Part shown: piece by piece, positions 62,007 through 64,000 of the stretch | How positions within the stretch are numbered: position 1 is the stretch's first letter | Layout of the letters: each line of letters starts with the position of its first letter | Source: Clostridium kluyveri | GTDB lineage: Bacteria > Bacillota > Clostridia > Clostridiales > Clostridiaceae | Assembly (NCBI RefSeq): GCF_001902295.1 | Contig: NZ_CP018335.1 | Location: 372,001-436,000 of the forward strand | Length of the DNA stretch: 64,000 nucleotides | Direction: 5' to 3' | Notes under the pieces: generated by a model | Database searches by the model: none | Told to the model about the DNA's origin: nothing | Seen by the model: the letters and a program-made list of their open reading frames with translations, nothing else | Made by a program: the position numbers and the translations under genes

Positions 62007-62046
62007 GTAACCGCAAAAAAATTAACGCCTATATTTAAAAAGTTTA
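62007..62046. repeat. 40-bp direct repeat, right boundary of the toxin island
   Basis: Begins GTAACCGCAAAAAAATTAAC; 38 of 40 positions equal those at 55886-55925. It lies in the 408-bp gap between the toxin gene and esxA, which otherwise holds the esxA promoter and nothing else recognisable. Confidence 0.7.
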
Positions 62047-62185
62047 AAGAAACAGATGTTATTTTTGAACACATAATATTTTTATTTCAAACTTACGTTA
62101 TTATAATAGAATAGACAGTAAATCTTTTGATTTTACACAAACATTCTGTTAAAAAGGATTAATTTAGACAAAAACATTCCAATAG

Positions 62186-62214
62186 TGGAAAAAATATAAT
62201 TATTATGTTATAAT
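62186..62214 (+). promoter_or_regulatory. Probable esxA promoter
   Basis: TATAAT at 62209-62214 with TGGAAA (4 of 6 to TTGACA) 17 bp upstream, 36 bp before the esxA ATG and its GAGGGGGG site. Confidence 0.45.
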
Positions 62215-62249
62215 AAGGAATAGAATCTAAAAAGAGGGGGGAAATCAAA

Positions 62250-62546
62250 ATGTCAGATCAAATTAGAATTTCACCAGAACGTATGATAGAAAGATCAAGG
62301 GATTATCATCAAGAAGCAGAAAAAATTAATGAGGTAATTACTAGGATGACTTCATTAATATCAGAATTACAAACTGAATGGGAAGGACAAGCAAGTACAA
62401 GCTTTGCTAATCAATTCAATGAATTAAGACCAAGTTTTGTAAATATGCATGATCTTGTAGAAACTATTTCTCATCAATTACAACAAACTGGAGCTGCAAT
62501 GCAAGAAAGAGATCAAGAAATAGCTTCACAATTTGGAGTTAAATAA
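62250..62546 (+). CDS. esxA: WXG100 protein EsxA-like
   Basis: A 98-residue helical-hairpin protein with the motif WEGQASTSFANQF (W at about residue 46), the defining WXG100 turn. It is the small secreted substrate and core partner of type VIIb systems. A very strong GAGGGGGGAAA ribosome site precedes the ATG. It is followed by apparatus genes in the usual order. Confidence 0.93.
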   Translation: MSDQIRISPERMIERSRDYHQEAEKINEVITRMTSLISELQTEWEGQASTSFANQFNELRPSFVNMHDLVETISHQLQQTGAAMQERDQEIASQFGVK

Positions 62547-62606
62547 TACAGTTAATAATTAAATTAAAAGAGAGATGTTAAATATCTCTCTTTTAGGAGT
62601 TAAAAA

Positions 62607-63119
62607 ATGAAAAAGAATATAATAGTAAGTATATTAGTGATTCTAATTACATTTACGTCTAATGTATATAAAGTTAATGCAAATAATGAATTGAATATAG
62701 ATCCTGATTCTTTAAAAAACAGCGAAAGTGAGTCATATATGTCAGTATCAGACATATATGGAATTGAATTGTTTACGGATAAGGTTGAAAAGACCAAACA
62801 AGAAGTAAGTAATAAACAGCAGGAGAATAGAAAAGCCTTATATAATAGCATTTTCTTATCAACAGATAATGCAAAATCTATTAGAGATAAAGAATTCTCT
62901 CAAAAGGTAGAAACATATAATTTGTTTTCTCAATCAAATATGCAGAAAAAAATTGAATATGAAAAATATGATAATGATGATAATAATATTAAAATTATGG
63001 CTGTTTCAGTAATTACATTTTTATGCATACTAACAGGCGTGTTGACTAGATTGTATTATATAAATAAACGAAGGGAAGAAGAAAAACGCGGTGAATATAA
63101 TGATTACACTGGATTTTAG
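62607..63119 (+). CDS. essA: Type VII secretion membrane protein, EssA-like
   Basis: A 170-residue protein with a signal-like N-terminal helix (IIVSILVILITFTSNVYKVNA), a charged extracellular middle and a transmembrane helix near the C-terminus (about residues 130-149; MAVSVITFLCILTGVLTRLYY). Size, topology and position between esxA and esaB match EssA. Sequence identity to characterised EssA proteins is usually low, so the call rests on context. It overlaps esaB by 20 bp. Confidence 0.72.
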   Translation: MKKNIIVSILVILITFTSNVYKVNANNELNIDPDSLKNSESESYMSVSDIYGIELFTDKVEKTKQEVSNKQQENRKALYNSIFLSTDNAKSIRDKEFSQKVETYNLFSQSNMQKKIEYEKYDNDDNNIKIMAVSVITFLCILTGVLTRLYYINKRREEEKRGEYNDYTGF

Positions 63120-63330
63120 AGCACAGAATAAAGGTCAATTTGATATATCTTTAAATAGTGAACAAGTGATACAAGAAGCTATAAAGATAGTTAATGATGG
63201 TTTAGCTTTAAATTTAGATTTACAAAAGATAAATTATTGTAAATCGAATAGAGAGAAGAGAATAATTTCTGTATATAGCACTTTTGAAGAAAATAATATA
63301 TATACAGGAGATAGATTAGAATTACTATAG
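63100..63330 (+). CDS. esaB: Ubiquitin-like type VII secretion protein EsaB/YukD
   Basis: A 76-residue protein from the ATG at 63100, preceded by GGTG; a GTG at 63091 is also in frame. The ubiquitin-like beta-grasp pattern is seen in MITLDFRAQNKGQFDISLNS and YTGDRLELL. EsaB/YukD is a cytosolic modulator of type VIIb secretion. It overlaps essA and lies 13 bp before essB. Confidence 0.82.
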   Translation: MITLDFRAQNKGQFDISLNSEQVIQEAIKIVNDGLALNLDLQKINYCKSNREKRIISVYSTFEENNIYTGDRLELL

Positions 63331-63343
63331 AGGATAAATGATT

Positions 63344-64000
63344 ATGAAAAAAAATGAATTTGAAAAGATAGTTAAGATATCAGAGCTAAATGCTAAAAGG
63401 GATAGTGAAATTAATAGAATAACTTATGAAAACACATATTTAATTCCATGTAAAGTAAACATTAAAGATGAAGAGGTAAAATTTATATATGATTTAAATG
63501 AGTTACAACCTTTTAGTGAAATAAAAAATAGAAGAGCTGTTGAAAAGCTAAGATTTTTAATAAATGTTAGCAATGTTTTAGAAATAGCAGATGAATATTC
63601 ATTTAAATTAGAACCAAATAACATTTATTATGACTATAATTATATTCCAAAAATCTTGAACAGAGATATAAGATTAGAGGATGAAATTATGGATTATAAA
63701 GATTTAGTTTTGCAGTATAAAAGTTTAATTGCAGATGTATTTGACAAACGATGTTCATACAATGACTTTTATAATGGTGGTATGGATTTGATAAAAAAGA
63801 ATAAGAGAATTAAGAAATACATATCACTTGAAACAATTGAAGAAATTAAAAATGAACTTTTAGAAGATTTAAAAATGCAAGAAAAAGAGGATGAAGAAAA
63901 CTACATAGAAATAAAATTAAAAAATTATAAAGTAAAAAAGTATAGTATATGGACAATGAGTCTAGTAATACTGGGATTAATGATTTATACAGTTTATACA
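63344..64000 (+). CDS. essB: Type VII secretion protein EssB/YukC (3' partial)
   Basis: A frame open to the right edge, 219 codons visible, starting at the ATG at 63344 with TAGAGGA eight bases upstream (an ATG at 63338 is too close). The cytosolic pseudokinase-like domain is followed, at the edge, by a transmembrane helix (YSIWTMSLVILGLMIYTVYT), as in EssB/YukC, which bridges the EssC ATPase. The essC gene is expected beyond the window. Confidence 0.82.
   Translation, partial: MKKNEFEKIVKISELNAKRDSEINRITYENTYLIPCKVNIKDEEVKFIYDLNELQPFSEIKNRRAVEKLRFLINVSNVLEIADEYSFKLEPNNIYYDYNYIPKILNRDIRLEDEIMDYKDLVLQYKSLIADVFDKRCSYNDFYNGGMDLIKKNKRIKKYISLETIEEIKNELLEDLKMQEKEDEENYIEIKLKNYKVKKYSIWTMSLVILGLMIYTVYT

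Noticed and set aside
62600..62851. An 83-codon minus-strand frame over essA
   Set aside because: Antisense to essA and opposite to the apparatus operon; no ribosome site and hydrophobic shadow composition.
1..64000. tRNA or rRNA genes
   Set aside because: No cloverleaf with TTCGA-type T-loop or rRNA core sequence was recognised in any intergenic region.

Overview
The window looks like chromosomal DNA from a low-G+C, anaerobic, probably diazotrophic and spore-forming Clostridium (cluster I type). This is inferred from the AT-rich codon use, strong AGGAGG ribosome binding sites with frequent TTG/GTG starts, a Spo0E-like phosphatase, an iron-only nitrogenase, the siroheme-dependent (alternative) heme pathway, Bce-type and BlaI/BlaR1 antibiotic-response modules, and a Firmicutes type VIIb secretion locus. 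Species cannot be fixed from the sequence alone.

Layout. 1-3.4 kb: end of an Old-Yellow-Enzyme family reductase, an exported class C-type serine hydrolase and a cupin. 3.6-6.0 kb: an Amj-type lipid II flippase followed by a membrane diguanylate cyclase. 6.1-14.1 kb: a complete four-gene type II Wadjet (JetABCD) SMC-like anti-plasmid system. 14.5-20.4 kb: an ECF sigma/DUF4179 pair, several small regulators (WYL, TipA-like MerR), a short MGMT-family protein and a variant peptide deformylase. 20.5-25.8 kb: a BceRS-BceAB-type antimicrobial peptide sensing and detoxification locus with a convergent ahpC between its two halves. 26-30.6 kb: an AraC regulator and a heterodimeric ABC transporter separated by a perfect 26-bp-arm palindrome.

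30.8-39.4 kb: a spo0E-like gene, a repeat-rich 520-bp leader, anfDGK (iron-only nitrogenase without an adjacent anfH), a class I glutamine amidotransferase, a flavin-binding PPOX-family protein, then nirJ1-nirJ2-ahbA-ahbB for heme synthesis from siroheme. 39.5-46.7 kb: GNAT, YhaM exonuclease, two tandem M50-like membrane metalloproteases, a YtrA-type GntR/ABC operon, and marR-MFS joined by a structured intergenic element. 46.9-55.7 kb: an AgrA/AgrC-like LytTR two-component pair whose regulator is split at an A AAA AAG slippery site, a secreted amidase-domain protein, blaR1-blaI, a second ECF sigma/anti-sigma-like pair and a lipoprotein. A roughly 100-bp palindromic repeat occurs twice here.

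55.9-64 kb: a type VIIb secretion region. A WXG/LXG-type toxin with candidate immunity genes, SMI1/KNR4 proteins, DUF4176 and the wreckage of two more toxin genes lies on the minus strand, bracketed by a 40-bp direct repeat. The apparatus genes esxA-essA-esaB-essB start on the plus strand and run off the right edge. The best candidates for new biology are the frameshift-controlled response regulator, the repeat-bounded toxin island, the structured marR-MFS element and the anf leader.
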